Shown one piece after another: positions 43,410 to 52,588 of a stretch of DNA of 64,000 bases (position 1 is the first letter of the stretch; every line of letters starts with the position of its first letter). Below the pieces are notes generated by a model. It was not told the origin of the DNA, did no database searches, and saw only the letters and a list, made by a program, of their open reading frames with translations. The translations under genes were made by a program, and so were the position numbers. The DNA comes from G020348185 sp964525045 (GTDB lineage Bacteria; Nitrospirota; Nitrospiria; Nitrospirales; UBA8639): positions 62,001 to 126,000 of the forward strand of contig CAZGFD010000012.1 of assembly GCA_964525045.1 (NCBI GenBank). Reading direction: 5' to 3'.

Positions 43410-46028
43410 TTAGTCTTGTCGTAAAACGGCCAGAGGGGGAGAACTTAATAACCGGTAGGTGCTGAGAAATCCGATGCCCAGGGTGAGCAGTATCGTAAAG
43501 AGAAACGAGGTCCCTAGCAACATGGGTTGTACCGACCATTCGAGGTCCAGAAAAAAACGAAGAACAAACCAGGACAGCGTGCTGGCAAGGGTGATGCCGA
43601 TTAAACCGGCGAATCCACCGAGCACGCCAAATTCCAAAGCGAGGGATTGGGCAATGACCCGACGAGTCCCCCCGAGGGCTTTGAGAATCGCTGCCTCGTA
43701 GACCCGTCGATAGCGAGTCGTTGACAGGGCGGCAATCATCACAATGGCTCCATTCCCAATACAAAGCAACGCAATTCCCTGAATAGCCCATGCAAGTTGC
43801 TGGAGCAGGTTAGAAATATTGCGAAGCACGTCTCCGACATTGATCGCGGTGATATTGGGAAGAGTGGCGACAAGTTCCCGCTGTAAGGGGACTTCTCCAT
43901 TTTTGGAGACCCGCGCTGTGGCAATATACGTCATGGGCACACCATCCAGGGCGTTTGGTGAGAGAATCATGAAAAAATTGGTGGAAAAGCTGCTCCAGTC
44001 GACTTTTCGCGTACTCTCGACCTCGGCAAGGAGCGGCGCTCCTTGAATGTTAAATTCCACCTGCGACCCAATATCGAGGCCGAGATTTTTGGCAGCCTCA
44101 TCTTCGACGGAAACGCCGACGGGCCCACCATCCCGCCACCATTCTCCATGGACGATTGTGTTATCGTCAGGAAGGTCAGCTAGTGATGTCAGCACATAGG
44201 TTCTAGTGAAATACCATCCATTGCGCTTATTCTTATGTTCTTCGGGATCCACGGGATTTCCATCAATAGCTGAAAGACGGGATCGCACGACGGGAGTCAG
44301 TTTATAGTCGGACTCTTCGACCCATTTCGCAAGTACAGTCTCAAAGCTTGCCCGTTGGTCCGGTTGAATATCGATAAAAAAGAAAGAAGGCGCATCCGTG
44401 GGAAGGCGCTCTCCCAAAGATGCTAATAAGGAGTTTTTGATGACCGCAATGGAAACAATGACCATGACACCAATCCCAATGGCCACGGTCATGCTAATGG
44501 TATAGTTGCCGGGACGACCTAAGTTACTCAGAGCGTTACGAACGGTGAAAAATCGAGAGCGGGGGAGGGTGCCCAGAAGTCGAAGCAACAGCCTGGAGGC
44601 GATAAAGAGCAAGAGCAAGGCCAGAACGAAGGCGGCCATAAAAAAGAGGCCAAGAGTGAGAGATCGCGCCTGCCAAATCGCAAGCCCCGTCAGACTGGCA
44701 CCGATGAGTCCTCCCGTGGTCAGACGTGGTCGATCCTGAAGGAACGTTACCAGGCTCCGTTGAAGTCGGCGGAACAGCGTTTCGGGTTTAGCGATGTTGC
44801 TGGACTTATCAATGTCTCTTCGAAAGACCAGCGCGGGGGGAATATGCCGAATACTCATCAAAGGCCACAACGTGAAGACCGCTGAGGAGAGGAGACCCAA
44901 TGTCATGCCTTTGAGAATGGGGGGCAATGAAAGTGAAATCGACATTTCGGAGGGTAGCAGATCCTTCAGCAGCAAGGGCAACACCAATTGAAGACTGATC
45001 CCCAATCCGGCTCCTAACACACTGCCGATACTTCCCATGATCAGGCTTTGAAACAGATAGGTGCGCATTATTTGTCTGGCATCCGCACCCACAGTTTTTA
45101 ATATGGCAATGATCGTCAGTTTCTGAGAGAGAAAACCCTGGATGGTCGTTGCCACCCCGATCCCACCAACGAAGAGAACCGTCAGCCCGATCAGGCCTAG
45201 GTATGTGGACAAATGATCGAGAAATCGCCGAATGCGGGGTTGCGCATCCCGATAGGTCAGTACCCGGGCACCCTCTTGAGAAAATCGCCCCCGGAGTTCT
45301 CCAAGTAATGGTTGGAGAGCTCGAGATTCCGGAACACGCAACAGGAACCGCTCGCGAATTCGACTGCCCGGCTTGACTAGCTCTGTGGCTCTCAGGCCAT
45401 CGCGAGAAATGATGATGCGAGGCCCCAGGCTAAACGCGCTGGCCACTCGATCCGGTTCCTTGATCAGAATTCCCGTAATTGTGAAAAAGGCTTGCCCGAT
45501 CTTCAGCTTGCTCCCGGGATCAAGGTTTAAGCTAATTAACAAAGATTCCTGGACGATGGCGCCATAACACGGAGGCTGATCGCATCGATCTGCCGAAAGA
45601 GCCAAGAGGGTCGGGAGAGGTTGAGGTGGATTCACCTCAACGGTTCCGTAAAATGGGTAGGCCGGTTCCACCGCTTTGAGTTCAACCAGTTGTGTGGCGG
45701 GGGCGGGCTGAGGGGGTTCACCTGAGGGGGCCTGTGCCGCAGCCATGGCCGCAAGTTCGCTGACATGGGTCATGGCAATATCGCGGGAGCCTAGGGAAGC
45801 AATGATCGCTTGTCCGTTCTCACTCAATTGACGTCTGGTTGATATCTCAAGGTCGCCTCCCAACAGACTCCTGGCATCGCGGAGAATATATTGCTCAACA
45901 TTGGTCGCAAAGAGTCCCACCCCGACAATAGCCCCCACTCCAATGGCAATGCAGATAAAAAAGAAGACAAAGCGAGGCCAACTTGCCCGGGTTTCTCGCC
46001 AGGCCATGGTAAGGGAAAACGGGATCAT
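43410..46028 (-). CDS. ABC transporter permease, FtsX/YbbP-like
   Basis: An 872-residue protein with two FtsX-type cores and about ten membrane helices. The N-terminus (MAWRETRASWPRFVFFFICI) and a large periplasmic domain (about 45-265) precede helices with LTVLFVGGIGVATTIQGFLS and ILKTVGADARQIMRTYLFQS. A second half repeats this near the end: ALLCIGNGAIVMIAALSTTR and ILKALGGTRRVIAQSLALEF. This long two-core form with a LolD-like ATPase, divergent from a TesA-like esterase, matches the E. coli tesA-ybbA-ybbP neighbourhood. It probably exports or extracts a lipid-linked substrate, which is not known. Confidence 0.88.
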   Translation of the reverse strand: MIPFSLTMAWRETRASWPRFVFFFICIAIGVGAIVGVGLFATNVEQYILRDARSLLGGDLEISTRRQLSENGQAIIASLGSRDIAMTHVSELAAMAAAQAPSGEPPQPAPATQLVELKAVEPAYPFYGTVEVNPPQPLPTLLALSADRCDQPPCYGAIVQESLLISLNLDPGSKLKIGQAFFTITGILIKEPDRVASAFSLGPRIIISRDGLRATELVKPGSRIRERFLLRVPESRALQPLLGELRGRFSQEGARVLTYRDAQPRIRRFLDHLSTYLGLIGLTVLFVGGIGVATTIQGFLSQKLTIIAILKTVGADARQIMRTYLFQSLIMGSIGSVLGAGLGISLQLVLPLLLKDLLPSEMSISLSLPPILKGMTLGLLSSAVFTLWPLMSIRHIPPALVFRRDIDKSSNIAKPETLFRRLQRSLVTFLQDRPRLTTGGLIGASLTGLAIWQARSLTLGLFFMAAFVLALLLLFIASRLLLRLLGTLPRSRFFTVRNALSNLGRPGNYTISMTVAIGIGVMVIVSIAVIKNSLLASLGERLPTDAPSFFFIDIQPDQRASFETVLAKWVEESDYKLTPVVRSRLSAIDGNPVDPEEHKNKRNGWYFTRTYVLTSLADLPDDNTIVHGEWWRDGGPVGVSVEDEAAKNLGLDIGSQVEFNIQGAPLLAEVESTRKVDWSSFSTNFFMILSPNALDGVPMTYIATARVSKNGEVPLQRELVATLPNITAINVGDVLRNISNLLQQLAWAIQGIALLCIGNGAIVMIAALSTTRYRRVYEAAILKALGGTRRVIAQSLALEFGVLGGFAGLIGITLASTLSWFVLRFFLDLEWSVQPMLLGTSFLFTILLTLGIGFLSTYRLLSSPPLAVLRQD

Positions 46029-46040
46029 CTTAGGCCTTGA

Positions 46041-46721
46041 TCATGAAAATGGAGGGAGACGGTCCGATTCCAGCCGTCCATCATGGAGTGAAAGAACTCG
46101 TTGAGCTTGGTTGGCTAGGGAAGGATCGTGCGTGACGAGTACCATGGTACTTCCCTGGTCTTGATTCAGACGGAATAATAAATTGATGACAAGTTCTCCG
46201 GTTGCGCTATCCAAATTCCCTGTCGGCTCGTCAGCTAGAAGAAGTGGAGGGCGAGGGGCAAAGGCCCTGGCGACGGCCACGCGTTGCTGTTCCCCTCCTG
46301 AGAGTTGGACGGGATAATGATGTTGACGGCCTTCAAGTCCAACGGACGTTAACAGCTCGACGGCACGATCCGTCGCTCGAGGATCACTGTTTAACTCGAG
46401 GGGTAATGCCACGTTTTCTAGGGCGGTCAGTGTTGGAATCAGGTGAAAGGATTGGAAGACGTACCCGATATGTTGACGCCGATAATGCACCATCTGGGTT
46501 TCTGATAATGAAGTAATTTCGGTCCCATTAAGATGAATCCGACCTTTTGTCGGTTTATCAAGGCCGGCGATGAGACCGAGGAGAGTGGATTTTCCACTTC
46601 CGGAAGGGCCGACGATCGCCACAATCTGATTTTTGGGAATTCGGAACGTGATGTCCTTGAGGATGGAAACCGTGTGGTCACCTGCCTCAAGTTGCATGCT
46701 AAGATGTTCAACCGAAATCAT
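46041..46721 (-). CDS. ABC transporter ATPase, YbbA/LolD-like
   Basis: A 226-residue protein from ATG 46721. Walker A is GPSGSGKSTLL, the Q-loop is YVFQSFHLIPTLTALENV, the signature is LSGGEQQRVAVARAF and Walker B is LLLADEPTGNLDS, followed by a conserved THD. The layout is that of MacB/LolD/YbbA exporters. The stop lies 12 bp before the permease start, so they form one operon. It is divergent from the esterase gene at 46861. Confidence 0.92.
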   Translation of the reverse strand: MISVEHLSMQLEAGDHTVSILKDITFRIPKNQIVAIVGPSGSGKSTLLGLIAGLDKPTKGRIHLNGTEITSLSETQMVHYRRQHIGYVFQSFHLIPTLTALENVALPLELNSDPRATDRAVELLTSVGLEGRQHHYPVQLSGGEQQRVAVARAFAPRPPLLLADEPTGNLDSATGELVINLLFRLNQDQGSTMVLVTHDPSLANQAQRVLSLHDGRLESDRLPPFS

Positions 46722-46860
46722 AGGCGTTGAATGGGTGTAACTATTTGGGGGCCCAATGGCTCCCGGAAGAGGGCAATTGGTACAATACCAATACCATGAT
46801 ATCAAGTATGGTCATACATTGTGGGGCATTAAGAAAAAAATTACAGTTTATTTACAAAAA

Positions 46861-47739
46861 ATGTCCTTGAAAATATCGAACCTGCCAATTCAATCCTTTT
46901 GGGAAACCCTGCCCTACCCCAGACGCGAGTTGATGCCCTCAGCCGGTGCGTCCCATACCTACCCCCAGGCCTTGGGACGTTGTGCGGCCTACGTTATTTT
47001 GATGGGTCTTTTCCTCTTCGTTCTGGTTCTTGCTGGATGCGAGGGCAAGGAAAATCCAGATGAAATCTCGAGTCGAGTAGCCTTCGGAGTTGAAAAACAA
47101 CATGAGGACAGTTCTAGTTTTTCGCCTCCATCTGTCACACCTCAACAGGCAGGGATCAGACCCCAGGAACACTGGCCGCGCATCGTGGCGTTTGGTGACA
47201 GTCTGACGGCCGGGTATGGTTTATCGACTGATGAATCATATCCCGCTATTTTGCAAGAGCGGCTAATAAAAGCCAACTATCACTATACCGTGATTAACGC
47301 CGGGGTGAGTGGGGATACGACGGCCGGCGGACTTCGCCGGCTGGATTGGGTGCTCAAAAGCCGCCCAACCATCGTTATTCTTGTCTTGGGGGGAAATGAT
47401 GGATTACGAGGTCTCCCCCTCGACGATACGTATGCGAATCTAGAAAAGATCATTCAACGTCTCAAGGCGGAAGGGGTAACCGTTCTCCTTGCCGGCATGA
47501 AGATTCCGCCCAATTATGGGGATGCCTATACGACCGAATTTTCAATGATGTATGAAAAATTAGCTGGAGAATATGATGTCACACTCATGCCCTTTTTTCT
47601 TGAAAATGTGGCCATGCGTCCTCATTTGACGCAAGCCGACGGGATTCACCCAACTGCTGAGGGATATCAAATTATTGTGGATAACCTCCTGGAGAGATTG
47701 GTCCCTCTGTTAGAGGTCGAAGCGGAGGAGAAATCCTAG
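46861..47739 (+). CDS. TesA-like SGNH/GDSL esterase, lipoprotein
   Basis: About 292 residues from ATG 46861; ATG 46933 gives a more compact signal peptide and is possible, and the frame opens at 46756. A hydrophobic segment ends LVLAGC, a lipobox. The SGNH blocks are VAFGDSLTAGYGL (nucleophile Ser), NAGVSGDTTAGGL, LGGNDGLRGL and the catalytic ADGIHPTAEGY. E. coli TesA is a lysophospholipase/thioesterase in the periplasm. The divergent pairing with the ABC exporter is conserved in Proteobacteria and suggests a shared lipid-related role. Confidence 0.9.
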   Translation: MSLKISNLPIQSFWETLPYPRRELMPSAGASHTYPQALGRCAAYVILMGLFLFVLVLAGCEGKENPDEISSRVAFGVEKQHEDSSSFSPPSVTPQQAGIRPQEHWPRIVAFGDSLTAGYGLSTDESYPAILQERLIKANYHYTVINAGVSGDTTAGGLRRLDWVLKSRPTIVILVLGGNDGLRGLPLDDTYANLEKIIQRLKAEGVTVLLAGMKIPPNYGDAYTTEFSMMYEKLAGEYDVTLMPFFLENVAMRPHLTQADGIHPTAEGYQIIVDNLLERLVPLLEVEAEEKS

Positions 47740-47742
47740 AAA

Positions 47743-47775
47743 GCTTCGGGTTCCAGTTTTCAAGTTTCAGGTTTT
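47743..47775 (-). repeat. GAAAC-type repeat, degenerate member
   Basis: GCTTCGGGTTCCAGTTTT then CAAGTTTCAGGTTTT: four degenerate GGGTTTC-like units directly after the esterase stop. Confidence 0.45.
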
Positions 47776-47835
47776 AAGGGAATTCTCACGTCCTCTTGGA
47801 AGTTGCTTGGGTTTGAGTCTCCAAAGTTTTTACAC

Positions 47836-47879
47836 AAAAAAACCTCTTTGCCTGAGGAATCAGAGGCAAAGAGGTTTTT
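47836..47879. terminator. Bidirectional intrinsic terminator
   Basis: CCTCTTTGCCT and AGGCAAAGAGG pair perfectly around a short loop, with an A-run on the left and a T-run on the right. It lies between the esterase gene (+) and the small membrane protein gene (-), which converge here. Confidence 0.88.
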
Positions 47880-47935
47880 GAGTATTTTGGGTTCCCTTAA
47901 TGGGAAACAGTCATTAATTGTGAGTTTCTAAAAAA

Positions 47936-48112
47936 TTACGATTTCTTAAAGAAGATGTCATAGGCTCCATAAGCCAAAATCACGCCGATGAAGAAATAGT
48001 ACATGGCAGTGATCCCTTCATATCCTCCACCCGGCGCATTAGCGAAAGCAGGACTCGCACTAATGGACAGGGCAAGGATTGAACCTAATGAACCTTTGAG
48101 CATGTTTTTCAT
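47936..48112 (-). CDS. Small exported membrane protein
   Basis: A 58-residue protein from ATG 48112, with GGGAGG upstream; a frame extension to 48151 is less likely. A signal peptide (SLGSILALSISASPAFA) precedes NAPGGGYEGITA and a second membrane helix (YYFFIGVILAYGAYDIFF), ending in KKS. The mature peptide would thus be about 38 residues with one helix. A TATAAT (48192-48187, minus) and the strong terminator downstream suggest an actively transcribed single-gene unit. I do not recognise it; small accessory subunits of respiratory complexes look like this. Confidence 0.65.
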   Translation of the reverse strand: MKNMLKGSLGSILALSISASPAFANAPGGGYEGITAMYYFFIGVILAYGAYDIFFKKS

Positions 48113-48272
48113 AACTGGATCCTCCCAAATCTTTAGTAAAATCCCACCCATTAATTCCTGGCTGCCTTAATCTGAATCCTAATTTTATTATATTTGCCTA
48201 AAATTATGCAATATCCTTTTTTCGGAGTCTTCCCCGCTCCCGGGGGACGGTCTCTATTCCGCCCGGGGCAAC

Positions 48273-48518
48273 TTACTCCTCCATACGAGAGTGCGTCCCG
48301 TCACAAAAAGGTTGTTTTTGCGTATGTTTACATCCGCACCAGGCCACTCGTTTCGTTTCTTTGAGCTCGATTTCAACAGGTGAATGTTCGGTTCCGGTAT
48401 GTGACCCATCGCAAAATGGTTGCGATTTCGATCGGCCGCATCGACACCAGTAGTAGGTTCCGGGTTCCATTTCCATCACGTAGGGAATCCGTTGGGGGCT
48501 CACAATTGGGTCTCCCAT
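48273..48518 (-). CDS. CDGSH-type iron-sulfur protein with two motifs
   Basis: An 81-residue protein. Motif one is CRCGRSKSQPFCDGSH, motif two is CGCKHTQKQPFCDGTH. Each supplies three Cys and one His for a [2Fe-2S] cluster, so it is a tandem-domain (class III-like) mitoNEET relative. Such proteins take part in iron-sulfur or redox handling. AAAGGAGAG precedes ATG 48518. Confidence 0.93.
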   Translation of the reverse strand: MGDPIVSPQRIPYVMEMEPGTYYWCRCGRSKSQPFCDGSHTGTEHSPVEIELKETKRVAWCGCKHTQKQPFCDGTHSRMEE

Positions 48519-48568
48519 ACAATCTCTCCTTTCCTGGGTTACAACGAATACATGACTATGAAAAAGAA

Positions 48569-48638
48569 GTTTCGCGTTTCTAGTTTCGAGAAAGAATTAA
48601 TGGATATGCTGGGCACCCGAAACCCGAAACCCGAAACT
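48569..48638. repeat. GAAAC-type repeat arranged as an inverted pair
   Basis: AAGTTTCGCGTTTCTAGTTTCG (split at 48569-48590) is followed by CGAAACCCGAAACCCGAAAC and TT at 48617-48638. The halves are reverse complements at 19 of 22 positions, with about 26 nt between them. This is the clearest hairpin form of the repeat family. It lies just past the ChaN-like gene's stop. Confidence 0.7.
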
Positions 48639-48645
48639 TTTCCCA

Positions 48646-49650
48646 CTACCCGCATCGTGGCTGAGGTCCTCGGGGTCCCAATTCTGTCAACCACACGTAG
48701 TCTGCAATGCCTTCATCGATGGCTTGTTCGACATCCTCTGTTCGGGAGGGATCCAGGGCTATTAAGTAAATCGAAAGGTCTTTGAACCCCTTTGGTTGGG
48801 ATTTTTGCACCCTGTTGGGCACAGGAAGTCGATACTGAATATGTCCGCCTCCGGTATAACTGACCAGAGGGCCGACCTCTTCCGACTTTTTATGTAAATA
48901 CTCTTTGATGACCTTGGCCATACCTTCATCCCGAAAGATGGAAGCCTCATAGAAGGGTTGATAGACCGTGTCGGGATATCCTGGGTGACAAGCCGTAATC
49001 TGGGGAAAAATAACCCGCCGGTATTCCGGATCTTCCAGGGAAATATGCTCTGGAATATCCCATTGCCTCATCGATGGATCACGGAGGGCTTCCGTTAACC
49101 CTTTAGACCGCACTAAACGAACAAGATATTTAGGTGGGTTGAGGGCATATAGCGGAATATGATGGTTTTTGGCGAAGTTGACAAGGGGCCGGTAGTCCTT
49201 GAAGTCCCCACCCCAGTTTTTCTCCCAAGCCGCCTCGTTAAGAAAGCGTTCTTCAGAATGAATTTGATCTTTCAAATAGTGGTCCAGGGCGGCTTGTCCG
49301 TCCCACCCAAACATTTCCATTGCCAGCACAGGCCTCTTCCCTGCATCTAACAAGACATTCAAAATTTTCAAGGCAGCGTTGATATGAGAGGGGGTATAGT
49401 GCTCCTCCCCTAGATAGATGACATCAGCGCCAATCAATTGGGGTTTAAGCTTGTCCAGCTCAATGCTCTTTTTCGTTTTTACCTCAAACAATTGGCCAAC
49501 AGCGTAATTGGATTGTTCTTGAGAATTGGCGCAGGAAGTCCAGGCAAGGAGGAGAGACATCCCTGCCAGCATCCTTACCCCCCATTGACGCCCTGGAGGT
49601 AGCATTTTGTATAAGAAGGCAGACATCATTGGCGGTTGAAGGTGTACCAT
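48646..49650 (-). CDS. ChaN-family haem-binding-type lipoprotein
   Basis: A 334-residue protein from ATG 49650, with AAGGAAA upstream; the frame runs to 49704. A signal peptide ending AWTSC forms the lipobox. The ChaN (DUF399) core is visible: ADVIYLGEEHYTPSHINAAL, PVLAMEMFGWDGQAALDHYL and ALNPPKYLVRLVRSKGLTEA, then SYTGGGHIQYRLPVPNRV near the end. ChaN homologues bind haem at the outer membrane and are tied to iron uptake; no TonB receptor is next to it here. Confidence 0.87.
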   Translation of the reverse strand: MVHLQPPMMSAFLYKMLPPGRQWGVRMLAGMSLLLAWTSCANSQEQSNYAVGQLFEVKTKKSIELDKLKPQLIGADVIYLGEEHYTPSHINAALKILNVLLDAGKRPVLAMEMFGWDGQAALDHYLKDQIHSEERFLNEAAWEKNWGGDFKDYRPLVNFAKNHHIPLYALNPPKYLVRLVRSKGLTEALRDPSMRQWDIPEHISLEDPEYRRVIFPQITACHPGYPDTVYQPFYEASIFRDEGMAKVIKEYLHKKSEEVGPLVSYTGGGHIQYRLPVPNRVQKSQPKGFKDLSIYLIALDPSRTEDVEQAIDEGIADYVWLTELGPRGPQPRCG

Positions 49651-49749
49651 AGGTTTCCTTGAGCCGCAACCTGAGTGAATGTGTATGGCTTCACGATTTA
49701 TCACTAGATGAACACAGTTTATTGCGTGACGGGGGGGAAGTAAACGGAC

Positions 49750-51087
49750 GTGAGTTCTAATCGCGACAATTTGAAGGATGATGGACTACCAGAACTTCGT
49801 ACCCAAATGAAACGAACTCGAGAAATCAATCGATTGGCATGGGAGGGCACCAAAAAACTCGTGGGTCATACACAGCTTAATGGGACGCTCTCAGAGTTAA
49901 GGCGAAAGGTAGAGGAATCAACGCTCAAGCCGATCCTAAAAGACAAACTGGTTCGATCATTGGAATATCAGAGTTCTGAACACAGGGCTGATGGTCCCAA
50001 CAAAGGCCTGAAAGAATTAACAGGACTGCCAACAACCAAGGCGATTCGGGCGTTATGCGTAATATTTTCCGTTGGCCGCCGAGAAACCCCATCCGAATCC
50101 TGCTCAACCATTCCTCCCTCAAAGATCGAGGAAATCCTCAGACAATCTTCCAACCCCTATGATCTCCTACTCAATGATGATTTCCCTTCGTTATTAGATC
50201 TGGGAGCCGGAGATTTAACGTTCGAACAAGAATTGGTCGATCAGTACCTCCCCCATCTTCAAAAAAAAGAATGCCCCTTTGTCCTTCATGCAGTTGATCG
50301 ATTACAGCCGGGCTCTCAGGTGGGAGGGGTGTACCACGCTGATTCAAGCAAAAAACAATATCTGGAAAGATTCCCGCCAAGAGAGCTTCAGTATCAATTT
50401 TGGGGAGGGGTGAATATTGTCGACCTCTCCAGCGTAAAGCAATTACAGCATCATTACACCATTGTGACTTGTCATGCTCCGGCCAACCCCACCTTTGCCT
50501 TTGAGCCGAGTCGGCTGACCCAAGCCACTCTTTGGCGACACCTTGCAAAAAACCGAGGCGAATTCAGAAAAAGAAAAGTCGGTGGTGAAGAAATTTTGGA
50601 GGTTTACCATGAGGGTCGCGTCCTGACCTTCCCGGATTGGAAATTTGAGATTCTTGGCCCCTTGGCCTTGCTGAATATCATGATTCGACGAGGGGGGCTT
50701 TGTCTCCTCACCGCAATGGATGGGGAAGTGTTCTGGGAAGTCCTGAGTCAACTATTGAAACACGAACGGTACAGGCCAAAGGAATTGGTCTTTACTCCTG
50801 GTAACCTCAAGGAGGTATTCGGGGCCGTGTATTCTGAACTCATGCGGGCGCCAATTGGGTATAGGATTCCCTTGTCGGACCTCGCCGAAATCCGTACACC
50901 TTTTCCACAAAGTACCGAAACGCAAAGTTCTGAGAATCAGACATATGGACTGCGGTATGTTGAAATTCGGCGGGGAGCCACATTTGAAGGAGTTCCAAGC
51001 AGTTTCACGTCCAGACAGTTTGTAAACATGAGAGAGGAAGACCCGCCCTGGTGGGTCATATTGGTACCCGAGGTAGTGAAATCATAA
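49750..51087 (+). CDS. Unknown protein with a methyltransferase-like motif I
   Basis: A 445-residue protein from GTG 49750, with GGGGGAAG upstream. The N-terminal 110 residues are helical and charged. SLLDLGAGDLTFEQELVDQY at about residue 146 looks like the glycine-rich SAM-binding loop; HAVDRL further on resembles motif II. A following FWGGVNIVDLSSV and YTIVTCHAPANPTF fit motifs III and IV of a class I methyltransferase. The C-terminal part holds IRRGGLCLLTAMDGEVFWEV and RYVEIRRGATFEG. No close family is recognised and no catalytic assignment is safe. It stands alone between convergent and divergent neighbours. Confidence 0.6.
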   Translation: MSSNRDNLKDDGLPELRTQMKRTREINRLAWEGTKKLVGHTQLNGTLSELRRKVEESTLKPILKDKLVRSLEYQSSEHRADGPNKGLKELTGLPTTKAIRALCVIFSVGRRETPSESCSTIPPSKIEEILRQSSNPYDLLLNDDFPSLLDLGAGDLTFEQELVDQYLPHLQKKECPFVLHAVDRLQPGSQVGGVYHADSSKKQYLERFPPRELQYQFWGGVNIVDLSSVKQLQHHYTIVTCHAPANPTFAFEPSRLTQATLWRHLAKNRGEFRKRKVGGEEILEVYHEGRVLTFPDWKFEILGPLALLNIMIRRGGLCLLTAMDGEVFWEVLSQLLKHERYRPKELVFTPGNLKEVFGAVYSELMRAPIGYRIPLSDLAEIRTPFPQSTETQSSENQTYGLRYVEIRRGATFEGVPSSFTSRQFVNMREEDPPWWVILVPEVVKS

Positions 51088-51133
51088 AAAAAATAGGTCC
51101 CCTTTTATGGAATTAATCCAAGGATCGCGCGAG

Positions 51134-51157
51134 GAGCCAGGGAGCCAGGGAGTCAGG
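51134..51157 (+). repeat. Three 8-bp tandem units GAGCCAGG
   Basis: GAGCCAGG, GAGCCAGG and GAGTCAGG in a row, just at the 3' end of the transporter gene. Too short to class. Confidence 0.5.
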
Positions 51158-52355
51158 GAACCTTGAGCCTTCGCTTCTGCTTGAGGAGAGGCAGGACCGC
51201 ACTGCAGCCAGCAATGAATAAGCCGCCGGCCAGCGCCAGGAGTCCCCAGTCGACCCCGAGGTGGTCCACAACCCGGCCTATAACGACAAAGAGGGGGATA
51301 GAGACGACATGCTTCATGAGGCTCGCCGTCGAAAGTATGGTGGCGCGCCTCCCTGACGAGACGCGCGCGTTAATCGCATCCTGCATTCGGGGCCAACCGA
51401 ACCCCCAGATAAGAGAACCGGTAAGTAGTAAAGGGACACCGTGCCACCCCGGCCATAGACCACTGATGACACACACCGTCACCAGTAGAGCCAACAATAA
51501 AAACAAGGGACCGGTGTCATGGCTCCACCCCTTCGACAGATGGCCGAAATGACTGGCCAGCCCGCCTAAGAGAAATCCACAAGCCGCCAACACCCCAAAC
51601 CATCCCACGGGCATTTCCAGGAGAATGTAATAGGGCTGTTGTATCCAGAGCAGCACTTTCGTTCCAGCGAAAAGGCCGGCAGAGATGAAGATGATTCCAG
51701 CGATTTCCGAATGGCCATAGAGCGCGTATCGCATGGTTTGCGCCATATCGACGAAAGGGTTGCGATGGGGTTGGTCTCGATGTCGTGACGGTTCGATGGC
51801 GAATAGAGTGAGAAACAGCGCAAGGACATTCAATGCGATGGTCGCGATGATAGGTAATTCTACATGCCACGCATACAGAACCCCTCCTAATAAGGAGGCT
51901 CCGCCAACGGAATACAAGCTTACACCGTGGCGGAATCCTTCAAGGCGTAGATAATGGTGCTCGGCGCTGTCTTCTAGCAGGCTGTCGTAAAGGAGGGCGC
52001 TATTGGTCCCAGAAAGAAGGCTGATGGCGGTACCTAGGAAAATCTGTGCGATGACCACCAGGGTAAAACTTGTTGCCTGCCAAAGGATAATCCAGCCAAT
52101 CAGACTAACGACGGTGCTGGCGATGAATGTCTTTCTTCGGGTCCATACATCTGAGAGCCATCCTGTGGGAACTTCCATCAAAAGAACGGTTGCAGAGAAA
52201 ACGGCCTCGCCAAGTAAGAATTCCTGAAACCCTAACCCGATCACATCCCGGAAATAGGGGACTAGGACCGGAAGGATAAAGATGGCATGGAAGCAGAATG
52301 TATGCGCTTGAAGGAGCCGAACGTTGGGATGAAAAGCAGACTGGCTGAAATTCAC
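51153..52355 (-). CDS. MFS transporter
   Basis: A 400-residue protein with about twelve membrane helices. The loop after helix 2 is LMEVPTGWLSDVWTRRKTFI, a good MFS motif A variant (G-x-L-S-D-x-x-x-R-R-K). The C-terminal half begins near residue 215 after the loop RHRDQPHRNPFVD. It is likely a drug- or metabolite-efflux-type porter; the substrate is not visible. No partner genes are adjacent. Confidence 0.88.
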   Translation of the reverse strand: MNFSQSAFHPNVRLLQAHTFCFHAIFILPVLVPYFRDVIGLGFQEFLLGEAVFSATVLLMEVPTGWLSDVWTRRKTFIASTVVSLIGWIILWQATSFTLVVIAQIFLGTAISLLSGTNSALLYDSLLEDSAEHHYLRLEGFRHGVSLYSVGGASLLGGVLYAWHVELPIIATIALNVLALFLTLFAIEPSRHRDQPHRNPFVDMAQTMRYALYGHSEIAGIIFISAGLFAGTKVLLWIQQPYYILLEMPVGWFGVLAACGFLLGGLASHFGHLSKGWSHDTGPLFLLLALLVTVCVISGLWPGWHGVPLLLTGSLIWGFGWPRMQDAINARVSSGRRATILSTASLMKHVVSIPLFVVIGRVVDHLGVDWGLLALAGGLFIAGCSAVLPLLKQKRRLKVP

Positions 52356-52588
52356 AAGTCCTCAAGGCAAATACAGGGGTCGTTTCTTGACCTTGCACTA
52401 TAAACAGGTCAACCGAAAAGCATGAGTACCATTGTGTGAGTAGTATAACAGTGTCTTTCAAGGACCTGGGAAGAGGAGAATGGCAGGTTTGAGGGATGTG
52501 AAGAATTTTTGATTGGAGAAAAAGGTATCAGGACAAACTTTTGCAGATCTGTGTCTCCCTACCATTCGGCATGACTGAATTCTGCTGA

